Below are positions 43,831 to 54,993 of a stretch of DNA of 64,000 nt, one piece after another. Source of the stretch: Ailanthus altissimus. Taxonomy: Eukaryota > Streptophyta > Magnoliopsida > Sapindales > Simaroubaceae. Location: positions 12,834,001 to 12,898,000 of the forward strand of contig OX327702.1 of the NCBI GenBank assembly GCA_946807835.1, given 5' to 3'. The notes under the pieces are model-generated. The model did not search any database, was not told the origin of the DNA, and saw only the letters and a program-made list of their open reading frames with translations. The translations under genes were made by a program, and so were the position numbers. Numbering within the stretch: position 1 is the stretch's first letter; each line of letters begins with the position of its first letter.

Positions 43831-46548
43831 CTATGCATTCTCATTCCACCTAAACTCATTTCCCTTTTTCAAACACTCTGTCATAGGCGCAACAATAGAA
43901 CTAAAGTCTTTAATAAATCGCCTATAGAAAGAGGCTAAACCATGAAAACTTCTCACATCCGCAACACCAGTAGGTTTAGGCCAATCACGAATTGCCTTAA
44001 CCTTCTCCTCATCAACCTTAATTCCGCTACCAGAAACAACATACCCCAAAAAGATAACACTATCTTGGCAGAAATAGCACTTCTTGATGTTTCCATACAA
44101 CTTAGCATCACGCAAGGTCTCAAATACAGCCATAAGATGTTTCACATGATCATCTAAAGTTTTACTATAGATCAAGATATCATCAAAATAGACCACAACA
44201 AACAGCCCAATAAACTTCCTCAAAACATGGTTCATAAGTCTCATAAATGTACTAGGTGCATTAGAAAGCCCAAACGGCATCACCATCCACTCATACAATC
44301 CATGCTTAGTTTTAAAGGCTGTTTTCCATTCATCACCTTCTTTTATCCTAATTTGGTGATATCCACTCATTAAATCAACTTTAGAAAAATAAACAGCACC
44401 ATGCAATTCATCAAGCATATCATCAAGTCTAGGAATAGGGAATCGATACTTAACCGTTATCTTGTTGATAGCCCGACTGTCCACACACATTCTCATGGTA
44501 CCATCTTTTTTTGGAACAAGCAAAGTAGGCACTGAACAAGGACTAAGTGACTCACGCACATAGCCCCTCTCTAAGAGCTCACCAACTTGCCTTTTGATCT
44601 CCTTTGCTTCCTCCGAATTACATCTATATGCTGGTCTATTTGGAAGTGAAGCTCCAGGCACCAAATCAATTTGATGCTCTATCCCTCGAATAGGTGGTAA
44701 TCCCAATGGTAGCTCTTCTGGAAATACATCTTTGAACTCTTCAAGTAACTCCACAACCTGCCTTGGCAAATCCAAACCCTCCACTTGCAATAAAGGCTTT
44801 GCCCAAGTCATGAAAACAACCCCCACAGAAGCTAGTGCTTGCTCAACATCTCCCTTTTTGGCTAACATTAACCCTTTACCAGATTCCATCATCTTCCTTT
44901 GATTCCGCAACTGATCTTCTCTAACTTGTTGAGAACTCAATGGCATCAAATTCACTTTCTTCCCATTCAGCACAAATGAATAAGTGTTCCTTCGCCCATT
45001 ATAAGTCACATCATTATCAAATTGCCATGGGCGTCCTAATAACACGTGACTAGCTGTCATCGGAACCACATCACATAAAACCTCATCATGAAAGGTTTTA
45101 ATGGAGAATGGCACCCGAACCTGTCTTGTAACTTGAATCTCTCCCTTATCATTAAGCCAATGTAATTTGTATGGTTTTGGATGTGGAACAGTAGTTAATC
45201 CCAGTTTCTCCACTAAAGTAATGGATGCAACATTGGTGCAACTACCATTATCAATGATCATGGCACAAACCTTATCTCGGATTTGACATCTTGTATGAAA
45301 GATGTTTTCGCGCTGTTCCAAACCAATATCAACTTCAGCACTCAAAATCCTTTGAATAACTAATAAATTTCCCTCCATTGGCTCAAGATTCTCTTCTTGT
45401 TCAGTCACTTCGACTTTAGATTCCTCTTCCATCTCAGCTTCATCTTCACTTACAAGCTCTCCATACTTCCCTTGTAAAACCATCACCCTCTTATTCGGAC
45501 ATTCAGAAGCAATATGCCCATTTCCCAAGCACTTGAAACACTTGATGTCTCGCGATCTCCTGGAAAATTGAGGTTCAAATACCTTCTCCTTTCCTTTCAA
45601 TGAACCTGAACTAACACTTTCTTTACTGAACTCCACTTTCTCATCACGTTTAGGTGTGTTCCATGTTCGCGAAGGTGAAGAAACAGCCTTTGTATTACTT
45701 GTTGTAGTTGACCTCATATGGATACCCCCTCTTTTCTGCTGTCTTTCTACTTTAGTTGCAAGCTTTATGACATCCTCAAGAAATATGAAGGGCTGTAACT
45801 CAACAACATTAGCTATGTCCCTCTTCAATCCATCAAGGAATCTAGCTATTGTTTGCTCTTGAGGTTCATTTAAATCACAGCGAATTAGCAATAGTTCAAA
45901 TTCTTTCACATACTCCTCCACACTCAAGGAACCTTGCCGCAAAGTCTGGAGTTTGATGTATAATTCTTGTTTATAGTAATCCGGAACAAATCTCTTCTTC
46001 ATTAATCTTTTCATAAGTGGCCAGCTTGTAACTTCTTCTTCGTCATCCCTTCTTCGCTGAGTTTTTAAGTTTTCCCACCACAAAAGTGCGTAATCGGTAA
46101 ACTCAAGTGCTGCTACCTTACACTTCTTTGCCTCAGGATACTCATGCCAATCAAACACCCTTTCTACCTTCTGAACCCATTCAAGATACTCCTCAGGAGA
46201 ACTAGTGCCTCTAAATGGTGGTATATTAAGTTTGATACCACTAGTAGGGTCATTTTGCTGCCTCCTTATCCTACCCCTATCTTCAGCCTCATCATCCCTA
46301 TTTGGCTCATCTCCAGCATACCCTAGGTCATTTTGAGGTACCCTATGCCCTACCCGCCTTTGTTGGGGTTGCAAAGTGTTTCTTTGCATCATTTCTATAA
46401 TTGCAGCAAGTTGTCCACGAATTTCAGTAATCTCACCTCGAAATTCATCATGAGCTCGTTGTAAGCCCACGAGTTGAGCTTGTTCTAAACTCAATCCCTT
46501 TGGTACTCTACTTGCATCATCATCAGCCATTATTAACAAAAACCCCAA
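43831..46548 (-). CDS. Gag, protease and reverse transcriptase part of the CRM-like polyprotein (905 aa)
   Basis: The natural start may be MADDDASRVPKG (residue 7). The gag domain has PEEYLEWVQKVERVFDWHEY and KRFVPDYYKQELYIKLQTL. The zinc knuckle CFKCLGNGHIASECPNKRVM is at about 45481-45540. Protease: CAMIIDNGSCTNVASITLVE, then DEVLCDVVPMTASHVLLGRP. Reverse transcriptase: LLVPKKDGTMRMCVDSRAIN, KVDLMSGYHQIRIKEGDEW and catalytic [17 protein letters not shown]. It stops at TAG (43831-43833) right after FRWNENA, where relatives continue without a break. The sense codon was probably CAG (inference). Gag to reverse transcriptase is otherwise open. Confidence 0.9.
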   Translation of the reverse strand: MGFLLIMADDDASRVPKGLSLEQAQLVGLQRAHDEFRGEITEIRGQLAAIIEMMQRNTLQPQQRRVGHRVPQNDLGYAGDEPNRDDEAEDRGRIRRQQNDPTSGIKLNIPPFRGTSSPEEYLEWVQKVERVFDWHEYPEAKKCKVAALEFTDYALLWWENLKTQRRRDDEEEVTSWPLMKRLMKKRFVPDYYKQELYIKLQTLRQGSLSVEEYVKEFELLLIRCDLNEPQEQTIARFLDGLKRDIANVVELQPFIFLEDVIKLATKVERQQKRGGIHMRSTTTSNTKAVSSPSRTWNTPKRDEKVEFSKESVSSGSLKGKEKVFEPQFSRRSRDIKCFKCLGNGHIASECPNKRVMVLQGKYGELVSEDEAEMEEESKVEVTEQEENLEPMEGNLLVIQRILSAEVDIGLEQRENIFHTRCQIRDKVCAMIIDNGSCTNVASITLVEKLGLTTVPHPKPYKLHWLNDKGEIQVTRQVRVPFSIKTFHDEVLCDVVPMTASHVLLGRPWQFDNDVTYNGRRNTYSFVLNGKKVNLMPLSSQQVREDQLRNQRKMMESGKGLMLAKKGDVEQALASVGVVFMTWAKPLLQVEGLDLPRQVVELLEEFKDVFPEELPLGLPPIRGIEHQIDLVPGASLPNRPAYRCNSEEAKEIKRQVGELLERGYVRESLSPCSVPTLLVPKKDGTMRMCVDSRAINKITVKYRFPIPRLDDMLDELHGAVYFSKVDLMSGYHQIRIKEGDEWKTAFKTKHGLYEWMVMPFGLSNAPSTFMRLMNHVLRKFIGLFVVVYFDDILIYSKTLDDHVKHLMAVFETLRDAKLYGNIKKCYFCQDSVIFLGYVVSGSGIKVDEEKVKAIRDWPKPTGVADVRSFHGLASFYRRFIKDFSSIVAPMTECLKKGNEFRWNENA

Positions 46549-46887
46549 ACAAGTATGAACAATTTAACAACACAACCAGTAGCTAAAACACTCTTCTCAA
46601 ACTGAATTTTCCACCAATTCAGTAAATACAATCAGATAGCAACAATTTACTCAAATTCGAAATTTCCAGGTTCACAAAATTTCCAGGTTCAAGAACAATT
46701 TAATTCAGCCAACCCATCTCCAGTTCACAAACTGCTAAGAATTAATTTTAATGCTTCAGAGTTGCAATTCAACTCCTCAAATATTAGAGACCCAAACTGA
46801 TAATAACCCCACGAAATTATATAACACAAAAAAAATAGCAAGACACCTTCAATAGCTAAAACTTCAGTTTGCACACTGAAATCCTAT

Positions 46888-46899
46888 GCTCTGATACCA
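46888..46899 (-). other. Primer-binding site of the CRM-like element
   Basis: Minus-strand TGGTATCAGAGC, complementary to initiator tRNA-Met, two bases from the 5' LTR. About 340 bp of AT-rich leader (46549-46887) separate it from gag. Confidence 0.88.
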
Positions 46900-46901
46900 G
46901 A

Positions 46902-47611
46902 TGATGTGCCTTGATTTATAACAAAATTAAATTGCAAAGTTGATGGAGGATAGAACTAAATAGATACCTTGATAAGTCGAATGGACGCCACAAGGATCAG
47001 TTTAGGGTTTTGACGCCACACTCTTGATGATCAAAGAGTGATAAGTCAGCAGCTATCTTCAAGAGTTGAAAAACTTGAGAAGACAATTCTGAGAGAGAAA
47101 TAGCTCTTCTATTTCGTGCTTCCAATTTCAAAATGAGGCAACTGCCTCTACAAGACTTTTACATGCCTTATATAGGCTTACAAAATGAGGTGAAACCCTA
47201 ATGATACCTAATAAGCTTAAAAAGGCCCAAAATAAGCCCAATATGACTTAACAATTTAAAACAAAACTAAACAAGTTCAAAATAGCCCAAATACATAAAA
47301 GTAGTAACATAAGAAGTAAATAAAGCCCAATAGCATGAAAAGAAAGCCCTTAGCTGCTTCTTAAAGCCCAACGTCACCAAACGTCTCTAAATCACGTCCC
47401 AATCTCAAATTGAAGACAAATAAATACATTTAGCTCGTTTCCATTCAAATCGCAAGCTTCTAATCCTATAGAAGCTTCAATAGCTCCAATTTGACTACTT
47501 ATGGCCCTTTGAAGCTGTTTAGCCTTAGCCCTTGTTATTGGACCATCTGAAATCTCCTTTATGCTCAGCTCGCCTTCTTGAGTTGATTTAGAACCTTCAT
47601 GATGCACATCA
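46902..47611 (-). repeat. 5' LTR of the CRM-like element
   Basis: 710 bp, matching 41412-42121 with about nine differences by eye. It contains a 71-codon open frame (47607-47392) that is simply the copy of the polyprotein tail carried in the LTR, not a separate gene. Confidence 0.88.
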
Positions 47612-47691
47612 ATTTGTATGAATGATGGAGGGATTATATGAATATGTTATAACCTCAATTTGTATGGTTTAATGGGTCGCCTTATAATATC

Positions 47692-50410
47692 TGACAGGAC
47701 CCGACCCGAGACCCTCTACTATAGATCCCAGCGGCCCTGCCGGGCACCCCGACGGAAGTTCCTCCGAACCTAACTGGGTAAGTTAAGAAATTCTGCGAGG
47801 CGAACCCCTTTTTAATTCTTGTTACTACTAAGAAGATCTAGTAATATACATGAAAACGACTTTTTAGTTTTAAAAACAAACAGACAGAGTTTCCCCTGTT
47901 TTTCAGAAAATCCACATAAACCTGCAAAGAAATTTCACTTCTAATTCCAACACATCTCAATTCTAGCAATTCGGACCTCCGGTCCTTTTCAAATCAAATC
48001 CAACACAACTCAATTATTTCGTGTAAATCATAAAATAAGCATAATCATAAAAGTAAAAATGATCATCATAAACTGGAAATCTCTTCTTCTTGATTCAACA
48101 CATACTTACAAATATACATGCCTACAACTATTATGCATAAAGTAAAGAGTGCTATTAGCACATTTACATGTACAAAAATTATCTTTGGATTCGGCCCACT
48201 ACTCGGCGATCGAAGAATCAGCAGCTTGCGTTCTGAGACCTGCACCTGGGAAAGGGGTTTAAAACATAAAACGAGTGAGCTAAAGGAGCTCAGTGAGTGT
48301 AAATGAGAATTCAATTACAAGAATATTATACAAAGATAGCAATTTCTAAAGTACATGCAGAAATTATGCTTCTAAAACGGATGTAAAATTGTAAAACGGT
48401 TTATAATATCATATGCTAATGAAATCTTGCCGAGCGGGTTTTATCTACATCTTTGGAAAACTATATTCAGAATCTATATAACATAATAACTACTGTGTGC
48501 ATATCAATGCATAAATGCTATCGGTAAATCGAAAACTAGTAAAATCCTCGCTCGGCCATTTTCTTTCTAAATTGTACCAATGGTAACCCTAAAGCTCTAT
48601 ACCCACGCAGCGACTCAACTAGCACCGCATACGTGAGTAGGTCACGGGGCACCTCAACTAGCAGCACCCACAGTGACATCTCAAGACATCTCACTGGCTA
48701 CGCAGCGGAATCCTACATCGCATGCATATAGCGAGACAATATCCCGTACCCATAGAGCGACTCACATGACTCGACATCCCAACTTCCCGGAGTTAGTGAC
48801 ACACCCCCAAGACCTGCCCATGTGCACGGGATATACCGGCCGGGTCTAATACAATCATCACCACTATAATCTGAGGGTACCAATGGCCTTAAAACAAATG
48901 CAGTAATTTTCAAATTGTTTCACAAATCGATCATGTAAAAGCATGTCTATGAATATATCAAGATCATAAATCATGTTTATGCATCGAAAGCTCATAAAAC
49001 ATACATAGTCATTGTGCGAAAACATAATAACCGAAAAGTAAAAGAAATGGCAGATTTCCACTCACAACCGCTCCGTGCTCAATTTCGCTCCCGATTCCTG
49101 CTCCTGTTAACGCTCTCGGTTATCCTCACCTACGCGCCATAAATGACATTTAGAACCAAATCGAACACTAGAATCTCATTTAACTACTAAATGCCCTAAT
49201 CGGCATACAAAGCCCGGAGGTAAACTACTTCCCGATTTTAGTTACGGAGCCATAATCGAAACTAACTCACCATCCGGCGCCCTTCACCTTTCCAACATGG
49301 ACAATTATGTCCAATTTTCTTCATTTTTGGGTTTTTCATCAACCATATACATTTCATTCACAAGATGCATCATTTACACACAACAATTCAATCAAAACAC
49401 CACTCAATTCCTAACTTCCCTAAAGTGGCAGAATTTCACCCTAGGTTACAACACATTCCTTTTCTCAATTTCTTGTTCCAATTACAACAAAATCATGCCA
49501 ATTTCATTCTAAAGCCCTAATTACAATCAATTGAAATCTCTACAACAAAATCACCAAAAATCCTAATTCTCACCTTGCCAATTTCTTCAAATTGATGACT
49601 CCTTCAAGCTCCAAACTAGAATTTAACTCAATCTAAGCCAAGAATACACATAAGAACATCAATTAACACATTCTTGAATTCTCACTTATCAAACTCATAA
49701 AAGATGCTTTTCTTACCTCTTTTTCTTGAATTTCTACTAATAGAGACTTCAATTGAGCTTAGGGATTGGTTTGTAACCTTAATTTGGCTTGATTACACAT
49801 GAAAAATCATGAAAAAAAAAACTTGAATAGTCACTGTAGCAGCACCCCCTTTGAAGCTCGAATTTCTCTCTTTTTTTGGCTAAGTGTTGGTTTGATCTCT
49901 CTTCAAATTTCTACACACTTCTAACATATATATAGTGCTCTCTCAATTTACCATTTTGCCCTTCAACTTACTTAAAACTTCTAATTTGCCATTAGTTAAA
50001 AACTAATTATGTAATTAGTTCATTTGTAACTATTTAGTTAGAATAGTTCAAAGAACTAACTAGAACTTCCAACTTGGCAATCCATGAGATTTCTTCTAAT
50101 TGGTCCATTCTCTAATATATGGATTATGTTTCTCAACAAAGGCTTGTTCCATTCATAACCCTTAAATGGAAATTCATGTAGTAAATTAGAATTTTCTTTT
50201 CCAAGTCAATAGAGAAAAATTCTAAAAATATTCTAGGGTCGTCCGGCGCACCGATCAAGTGTGAAATTACCAAATTAGGTCTGATATCTCTCACGTGCAC
50301 TATAAAGAAAATATTTCTAATAGGGTTAAAATTGAGTAACCCTACGGTGTCTTATTTGTTCTATACCAAAATCTAGGCGCCAATACTACTAATAGGGATT
50401 GGATATTACA
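47692..50410 (-). repeat. 3' LTR of the Tekay-type element
   Basis: 2719 bp from TGACAGGACC to GGATATTACA on the plus strand. A minus-strand TATA box, ACTATATATATG, lies at about 49925-49936. The several open frames of 60-80 codons in this LTR occur identically in the other LTR and resemble no protein. Confidence 0.92.
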
Positions 50411-50428
50411 ATTTCACCCCTCCTTAAA
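50411..50428 (-). other. Polypurine tract of the Tekay-type element
   Basis: Minus-strand TTAAGGAGGGGTGAAAT directly precedes the LTR start TGTAATATCC, the usual arrangement in this lineage. Confidence 0.85.
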
Positions 50429-50446
50429 AAATTTCGTCCTCGAAAT

Positions 50447-51022
50447 TTAAATCATACCTGTCTCAAAGAGGTAAGGATGTTGGACTCGCATCTGATCTTC
50501 ACGTTCCCACGTGGCCTCTTCTACCCCATGGTTCATCCATAACACCTTAACTAAGGGAATGCTTTTGTTACGAAGGACTTGCTCTTTCCGGTCTAGGATT
50601 TGCACAGGCTTCTCTTTATAGGTCAAGTTTTCATTCAATTCTACCAGTTGTTCCCTTAGGATGTGTGAAGGATCTGCTATATACTTGCGAAGCATAGAAA
50701 CATGAAACACATCATGGATTCTAGCTAGATCTTCGGGTAACCGTAGACGATATGCCACATTTCCAACTCTTTCAACTATCTCGTACGGTCCAATATATCG
50801 GGGACTCAGTTTTCCTCGCTCCCCGAATCTTAGTACTCCTTTCCATGGTGATATCTTCAGAAAGACCTTATCACCGATCTCAAACTCCAAGTCTCTTCTT
50901 TTGTTATCTGCATAACTTTTCTGTCTATCATTAGCTGTTTTCAATCTCTGCTTGATAAGTTGAATCTTTTCCGAAGTAATCTGAACAATTTTGTACCTAG
51001 AGCTTTCTGTAAACTGGGCCAA
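50447..51022 (-). CDS. Integrase C-terminus with chromodomain, out of frame (partial)
   Basis: Real homology starts near [18 protein letters not shown]. Then come the usual [20 protein letters not shown], the GPY module ([20 protein letters not shown]) and [21 protein letters not shown] chromodomain closes the protein ([20 protein letters not shown] followed by ATWERED). Chromodomains bind modified histone H3 and steer integration into heterochromatin. The opening methionine is an accident of the frame. This segment is the end of the polyprotein at 50941-54843, separated from it by a deletion and frameshift. Confidence 0.87.
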   Translation of the reverse strand: MAQFTESSRYKIVQITSEKIQLIKQRLKTANDRQKSYADNKRRDLEFEIGDKVFLKISPWKGVLRFGERGKLSPRYIGPYEIVERVGNVAYRLRLPEDLARIHDVFHVSMLRKYIADPSHILREQLVELNENLTYKEKPVQILDRKEQVLRNKSIPLVKVLWMNHGVEEATWEREDQMRVQHPYLFETGMI

Positions 51023-54000
51023 AATCGAGAAGTGAACCGTGGATCCCTGTCTGACACAATGGACATGGGAACTCCATGGAGTCGTACCACCTCATCTACG
51101 TACAATTGGGCTAATTTATCTAAAGAACAATTGCTTCTGATGGGTAGAAAGTGAGCAGATTTCGTCAGTCTATCAACAATCACCCATATTGCGTCATTGC
51201 CTCTCTGGCTACGCGGAAGTCCTACCACAAAGTCCATCGTTATTCTTTCCCATTTCCACTCCGAAATCGGAAGGGGTTGCAAGAGCCCTGCAGGTTTCTG
51301 ATGCTCCGCTTTTACTTGTTGACAAGTTAGGCATCTCAAGACAAATTCAGCTATATCTTTCTTCATGCCCTTCCACCAGTAGTGCTCTTTTAGGGTACGG
51401 TACATCTTTGTGCTCCCGGGATGCATAGCATACGCTGAAGAATGAGCTTCTTCCATAATCTCTCTTCTTAACTCATTTACATCCGGAACACATAACCTCC
51501 GACCCAAGGTTACTACACCATCCTCGGTCACTGAAAGATCCTTTCGCTGCCCGGACTCGATTTCACCATTTAATTTAACTATTTGTGGGTCTTGAGTCTG
51601 TAGTTCTTTGATCCGATCAACCAGTATTGGACGGACCTGAAATGTGGCTAATAATGCTCCCGAATCTGATAATTCTAATTTTACACCTAAAGACCTCAAT
51701 TCTATCAACATCGATAGATATGCGACCTTCAAGTGAGCTATTAAACTGACAGGCTTCCTGCTGAGAGCATCTGCTACCACGTTAGCTTTTCCTGGATGGT
51801 ATTCCAAGGTGCACTCATAATCTTTAATAAGCTCCAGCCATCTTCTCTGCCTCATATTTAATTCTTTCTGAGTGAACAAGTACTGCAGGCTCTTATGATC
51901 CGTAAAGATCTTGCAAGGAACCCCATACAAATAATGCCTCCAAATTCTTAAAGCAAAAACTACCGCAGCCAGTTCTAGGTCATGTGTAGGATAATTCTGT
52001 TCATGCTTCTTTAATTGTCTGGAAGCATAGGCTATTACTTTCTCTTTCTGCATTAGCACACAACCTAGACCTTGCCTGGAAGCATCACAATATATGGTAA
52101 AACCGTCATTCCCTGACGGAAGTGTAAGCACAGGGGTTGACGTCAACCTTCTCTTTAGCTCTTCGAAGCTCTGCTGGCATGCTTCCGACCATACAAACTT
52201 CTCTTCTTTCCGGGTTAACTTAGTCAGAGGAGCGGCTATCCTTGAGAATCCCTCTACAAACTTCCTATAATATCCGGCCAAACCCAAGAAACTACGGATC
52301 TCCGTCACGTTCGTAGGCTGTCTCCAATTCACTATTGCTTCGATCTTCTGGGGATCTACTGCTACCCCTTCTGCAGAGATTACATGCCCCAAAAATGCAA
52401 CTCTATCTAGCCAAAATTGACATTTACTAAGTTTGGCATACAGCCGATGCTCCCTTAAGGTCTGCAAAACTATCCTCAAATGTTCTGTATGCTCTTCCTC
52501 ACTACTTGAATATACTAATATATCATCAATAAATACTATCACAAACCGATCTAAATAGGATCTAAAAACTCTGTTCATAAGATCCATAAAGGCAGCTGGG
52601 GCATTAGTCAGCCCAAAAGGCATAATAAAAAATTCATAATGCCCATATCGGGTCCTAAAGGCCGTCTTAGGAACATCTTCCTCCCGGATCTTCAGTTGAT
52701 GATAGCCGGACCTCAAATCTATCTTGGAAAATACTCTGGCTCCTTGCAGCTGATCAAATAAATCATCAATTCTCGGAAGTGGATATTGATTACGCACCGT
52801 TACTTTATTTAGCTCCCGGTAATCAATGCACAATCTCATGCTTCCATCTTTCTTCTTCACAAACAAAACCGGTGCACCCCAAGGAGAAGTACTCGGTCTA
52901 ACGAAACCCTTATTCACCAACTCTTCCAACTGAACCTTCAATTCTTTCAATTCTGAAGGAGCCATTCTGTAGGGTGCTTTAGAAACTGGTTGTGCTCTAG
53001 GGGCTACTTCTATTTTAAACTCTATCTCTCTATCCGGAGGCAATCCCGGAAGATCCTCGGGGAATACATCCGGAAACTCTCTCACCACCGGAATATCCTC
53101 CAATTTCGTTCCACCATCCCTTACGTCTATGGCATAGACTAAGTAACCCTGACATGACTTTCGAAACATCTTTCTTGCCTTCATTACCGACACCATGCTG
53201 GCAGAAAGTGATTTCCGTACCCCGCGGAAAATAACTTCCGTTCCGCTAGGGCTACATAATCTAACTTCTTTCTGGAAGCAATCCACTGAGGCTCGATATT
53301 TAGACAACCAATCCATCCCTAAAATCACATCAAACTCACTGATGGCCAACACAATCAAATCTGCCATAAACTCTTGGCTTTCAATACTGATTTTACTACT
53401 CTTATACACCGTTTCTGCTATAATGGAGTCTCCGGTAGGAAGAGACACTATTACCGCGCCATCTAATAACTGGGGTGCTATACTAGCGTTTGCAGCAAAC
53501 TCCACAGAAATAAAAGAATGGGTCGCTCCAGGATCTATCAGTACATAAGCATTTCGATCAAAAACTGACATTGTACCTGTCACAACTTCTGGGGCCGCAT
53601 CCGCCTCCTGTTGGGTCACCACAAATACCCTAGCCTGGGTATGCGGTTTCACTTGTGATCCACCGGATGATCCTCCTCGACCGGCGCCCCTACCAGGCTG
53701 GCTCGCGCCGCTCGATCTTCTGAATTGGGGACCTCCTCGAATCTGCCCTCGACCGCCGCTGGTTTGTCCTGGAGCTGGTGGTCTATCTTCTGGCTTGCTG
53801 CTAGCTCCATCATTCGGGCAATCTCTCATGTAGTGACCCTCTTGTCCGCACTTATAACACCCGGTAGTCCCCTTCCTACAATCCCCCGGATGGGCCTTGC
53901 CACATCTATTACACACCGGGAAATTCTTCCAACTCTCCTTAGTGCTTCGAAATCCGGCGGATGGTTGCCGAATGGAAGCTTGGCTGGATTGAGCTTCTTG

Positions 54001-54843
54001 GCTTGGCTTTCGACTGCTGGACCATGACGATCTCTCCTCTGTTCGGGGGAATTTACTCGGTCCTCCTTGAGAACTACCTGACCAGCCTCTTTTCTGACCC
54101 TGCTGTTTCGGTTTAGGGATGGCCGCCATGCTTCTTTCAACCCGTGTTGCAGCTTCCACCAATGATCCATACTGAGTGTGGGCTGTCGATACTACGTACG
54201 CCCTGATTCGTGGATTGAGACCCACTGCAAAACGGTTAGCCTTCTGCTCTTCATTATCGGCTATAAATGGAACAGCACGAAGGAGCTCCGAAAACTTCTT
54301 CTCGTACTCAGCCACCGAGAGGGAACCCTGTTCGAGCTTGAAGAATTCTTCTATCTTCGCATCTTTATAGCTTTTGGGGTAGAACTTATTCAGAAATTCC
54401 TCTTTGAAAAGCACCCAAGACACCCCATCGGCGTTTCTCCTTTGTAAGGCCTTCCACCAATCCTTCGCTCCTTCTTTCAATAGAAATGCAGAGTATACCA
54501 CCATCTGCTCTTCCGTACATCCCATAACCTGAAAAATTTCTTCATTGTTCTCTAACAAAGATAAAGCTCTCTCGGGATCTCCAGTTCCATCATAAGCCTT
54601 AGCGCCCAATTTCTTGGCGCATTCAATGGACACTCCGAACTCTCGCGGCTGTTGGATCGCCGCTGCTAGTATCTGGGCCATTTGCGCTATATTCACATTT
54701 CCACCCTCTGGCTCAGCGGGTTGAGATGATTCAGGAGGGGTCTGAGGCGTAGGAACATTTACTGACTCATTTCCCTGCTCCTCTTCAGGTGCAAAAGCCT
54801 CCGCAGTTGCTCTCCTAGTACGTGGGCCTCCACGACGATGCAT
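50941..54843 (-). CDS. Tekay-type gag-pol polyprotein, interrupted in integrase
   Basis: Start taken at [18 protein letters not shown], as in related gags. An upstream ATG at 54978 only adds leader. Gag is followed by a zinc knuckle [14 protein letters not shown] at residues 329-342. Protease motif: [13 protein letters not shown]. Reverse transcriptase: [20 protein letters not shown], then catalytic [12 protein letters not shown]. RNase [16 protein letters not shown] and [11 protein letters not shown]. The integrase HHCC site ([10 protein letters not shown], then CLTCQQVKA) and the first two catalytic Asp ([24 protein letters not shown]) are present. It then runs out of frame after LQKALGTK. 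Roughly 85-90 residues, including the third catalytic residue (Glu), are missing before the frame at 50447-51022. Confidence 0.92.
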   Translation of the reverse strand: MHRRGGPRTRRATAEAFAPEEEQGNESVNVPTPQTPPESSQPAEPEGGNVNIAQMAQILAAAIQQPREFGVSIECAKKLGAKAYDGTGDPERALSLLENNEEIFQVMGCTEEQMVVYSAFLLKEGAKDWWKALQRRNADGVSWVLFKEEFLNKFYPKSYKDAKIEEFFKLEQGSLSVAEYEKKFSELLRAVPFIADNEEQKANRFAVGLNPRIRAYVVSTAHTQYGSLVEAATRVERSMAAIPKPKQQGQKRGWSGSSQGGPSKFPRTEERSSWSSSRKPSQEAQSSQASIRQPSAGFRSTKESWKNFPVCNRCGKAHPGDCRKGTTGCYKCGQEGHYMRDCPNDGASSKPEDRPPAPGQTSGGRGQIRGGPQFRRSSGASQPGRGAGRGGSSGGSQVKPHTQARVFVVTQQEADAAPEVVTGTMSVFDRNAYVLIDPGATHSFISVEFAANASIAPQLLDGAVIVSLPTGDSIIAETVYKSSKISIESQEFMADLIVLAISEFDVILGMDWLSKYRASVDCFQKEVRLCSPSGTEVIFRGVRKSLSASMVSVMKARKMFRKSCQGYLVYAIDVRDGGTKLEDIPVVREFPDVFPEDLPGLPPDREIEFKIEVAPRAQPVSKAPYRMAPSELKELKVQLEELVNKGFVRPSTSPWGAPVLFVKKKDGSMRLCIDYRELNKVTVRNQYPLPRIDDLFDQLQGARVFSKIDLRSGYHQLKIREEDVPKTAFRTRYGHYEFFIMPFGLTNAPAAFMDLMNRVFRSYLDRFVIVFIDDILVYSSSEEEHTEHLRIVLQTLREHRLYAKLSKCQFWLDRVAFLGHVISAEGVAVDPQKIEAIVNWRQPTNVTEIRSFLGLAGYYRKFVEGFSRIAAPLTKLTRKEEKFVWSEACQQSFEELKRRLTSTPVLTLPSGNDGFTIYCDASRQGLGCVLMQKEKVIAYASRQLKKHEQNYPTHDLELAAVVFALRIWRHYLYGVPCKIFTDHKSLQYLFTQKELNMRQRRWLELIKDYECTLEYHPGKANVVADALSRKPVSLIAHLKVAYLSMLIELRSLGVKLELSDSGALLATFQVRPILVDRIKELQTQDPQIVKLNGEIESGQRKDLSVTEDGVVTLGRRLCVPDVNELRREIMEEAHSSAYAMHPGSTKMYRTLKEHYWWKGMKKDIAEFVLRCLTCQQVKAEHQKPAGLLQPLPISEWKWERITMDFVVGLPRSQRGNDAIWVIVDRLTKSAHFLPIRSNCSLDKLAQLYVDEVVRLHGVPMSIVSDRDPRFTSRFWPSLQKALGTKLFRLLRKRFNLSSRD

Positions 54844-54978
54844 ATTTTCTGAAAATTTAGTGATGCAAATGATTATCAAATGCAAAGAATTCAACTTTCT
54901 AAACTTAGAAAAATATGCAAGCAATTTCAATAATCTCATTCTAAAAATGAACTTTTTAACTAAAATTTCAAAAACCAT

Positions 54979-54990
54979 GCTCTGATACCA
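54979..54990 (-). other. Primer-binding site of the Tekay-type element
   Basis: Minus-strand TGGTATCAGAGC, initiator tRNA-Met type, three bases from the 5' LTR end at 54994. Confidence 0.9.
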
Positions 54991-54993
54991 CTC

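Larger units (their letters stand above)
41412..47611 (-). mobile_element. CRM-like Ty3/gypsy element, nearly complete
   Basis: Two 710-bp LTRs bound by TGATGTGC and GCACATCA, an initiator tRNA-Met primer-binding site and one long gag-pol frame, all on the minus strand. By eye the LTRs differ at about nine positions, suggesting a fairly recent insertion. The coding frame runs 220 bp into the 3' LTR, a trait I associate with CRM-type chromoviruses. No canonical chromodomain is seen at the integrase end. Assignment to CRM rests on this and on the protein style and should be tested by phylogeny. Confidence 0.82.

Noticed and set aside
47392..47607. 71-codon open frame that looks like a small gene
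   Set aside because: It is the copy, in the 5' LTR, of the integrase tail that the CRM-like polyprotein encodes within its 3' LTR.
48066..49512. Several open frames of 60-82 codons, repeated at 55368-56814
   Set aside because: They occur in both LTRs of the Tekay-type element, have no recognisable domain and lie on both strands. They are by-products of LTR sequence.
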